Shown here: piece by piece, positions 63,701-64,000 of the stretch
Numbering within the stretch: the stretch's first letter is position 1
How the letters are laid out: every line of letters starts with the position of its first letter
Assembly (NCBI GenBank): GCA_030620095.1
Contig: JAUTXW010004474.1
Coordinates: forward strand, 147,001 to 211,000
Length of the DNA stretch: 64,000 nucleotides
Reading direction: 5' to 3'
DNA from: Kuschelorhynchus macadamiae
Lineage: Eukaryota > Arthropoda > Insecta > Coleoptera > Curculionidae
The notes under the pieces: generated by a model
Told to the model about the DNA's origin: nothing
Databases searched by the model: none
What the model saw: only the letters and a program-made list of their open reading frames with translations
Position numbers and translations under genes: made by a program

Positions 63701-64000
63701 TCTATCTTAAAGTTGCTAATAAGTTATAATTGTTTCGAAATCCAGCTTATATTATAAAACATATTATTGCCGCAAGTTTATGGCATGTAAGATACACGAC
63801 TGATCATTAAATGATCTATAATATTAAAAATATTTTTTGTGAGTGTTTTATACAAAACTCCCCTTTTTCATCCCCCTGTACAATAAAAACATTTAATCTC
63901 ATTTATTTTCAATATATCGTTCTGTAGTCAATATACCTGTGAATATACTTTAAAAGTTTTATTAAATAATAATAATAAATAAAAAAATTATTACAAATTT
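63701..64000. other. Window end, no gene
   Basis: AT-rich, nothing recognised. Confidence 0.5.

Noticed and set aside
1..64000. CRISPR arrays, operons or bacterial signals
   Set aside because: No regularly spaced short repeats with unique spacers; introns, SINE-like and LINE relics mark eukaryotic DNA.

Overview
The window reads as AT-rich insect genomic DNA made almost entirely of mobile elements. No convincing host protein-coding gene was found. The arthropod assignment rests on Maverick/Polinton elements of insect type (tail-anchored BIR protein, retroviral-type integrase, protein-primed polymerase), a long-TIR mariner, hAT, pogo-like, jockey-type LINE and Penelope-like pieces, and a short (CCTAA)n tract, the common insect telomere motif. 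Species cannot be told from the sequence.

Positions 1-1800 hold the right end of one Maverick (called E0): the end of a major capsid gene, a micro-ORF, an exonuclease-like gene and three small reverse-strand genes, ending at a possible terminus near 1800. Positions 2084 to about 12900 hold, on the reverse strand, the pPolB half of a second, decayed Maverick (E2): BIR protein, pPolB with two introns, an Asn-Ser-Pro-rich protein, a Cys-rich protein and a RING protein. A 1905-bp mariner (3503-5407) sits inside the E2 polymerase with an exact TA duplication.

Positions 13560-32627 hold a complete Maverick/Polinton (E1, 19,068 bp) with 184-bp terminal inverted repeats and a 6-bp target duplication (AATCTG). 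Layout: RING (+), Cys-rich (-), NSP-rich protein (+), pPolB with two introns (+), BIR-TM (+), membrane protein (+), unknown protein (+); then integrase, fibre-like coiled coil, DUF8207-like protein and packaging ATPase (all -); then PLA2/core-like protein, adenain-type protease, minor capsid, small basic protein, major capsid, micro-ORF and exonuclease-like protein (+); and three small helical proteins (-). Virion, packaging, replication and integration modules are all present, but several genes carry single stops or frameshifts, so E1 is a fossil as read here.

Positions 32634-39270 contain an acidic-protein ORF, 289-bp and about 70-bp tandem repeats and a decayed satellite. Positions about 39270-57670 are dominated by a giant imperfect palindrome (arms about 41240-48586 and 50355-57181, about 1.8 kb spacer) whose arms carry mirrored hAT, pogo-like, tRNA-like and LINE relics; near-identical hAT derivatives are tandemly repeated at its left edge. 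Positions 58000-64000 hold a pogo-like C-terminal relic, a foldback MITE, a Penelope-like relic, a hairpin and a tRNA-like repeat.
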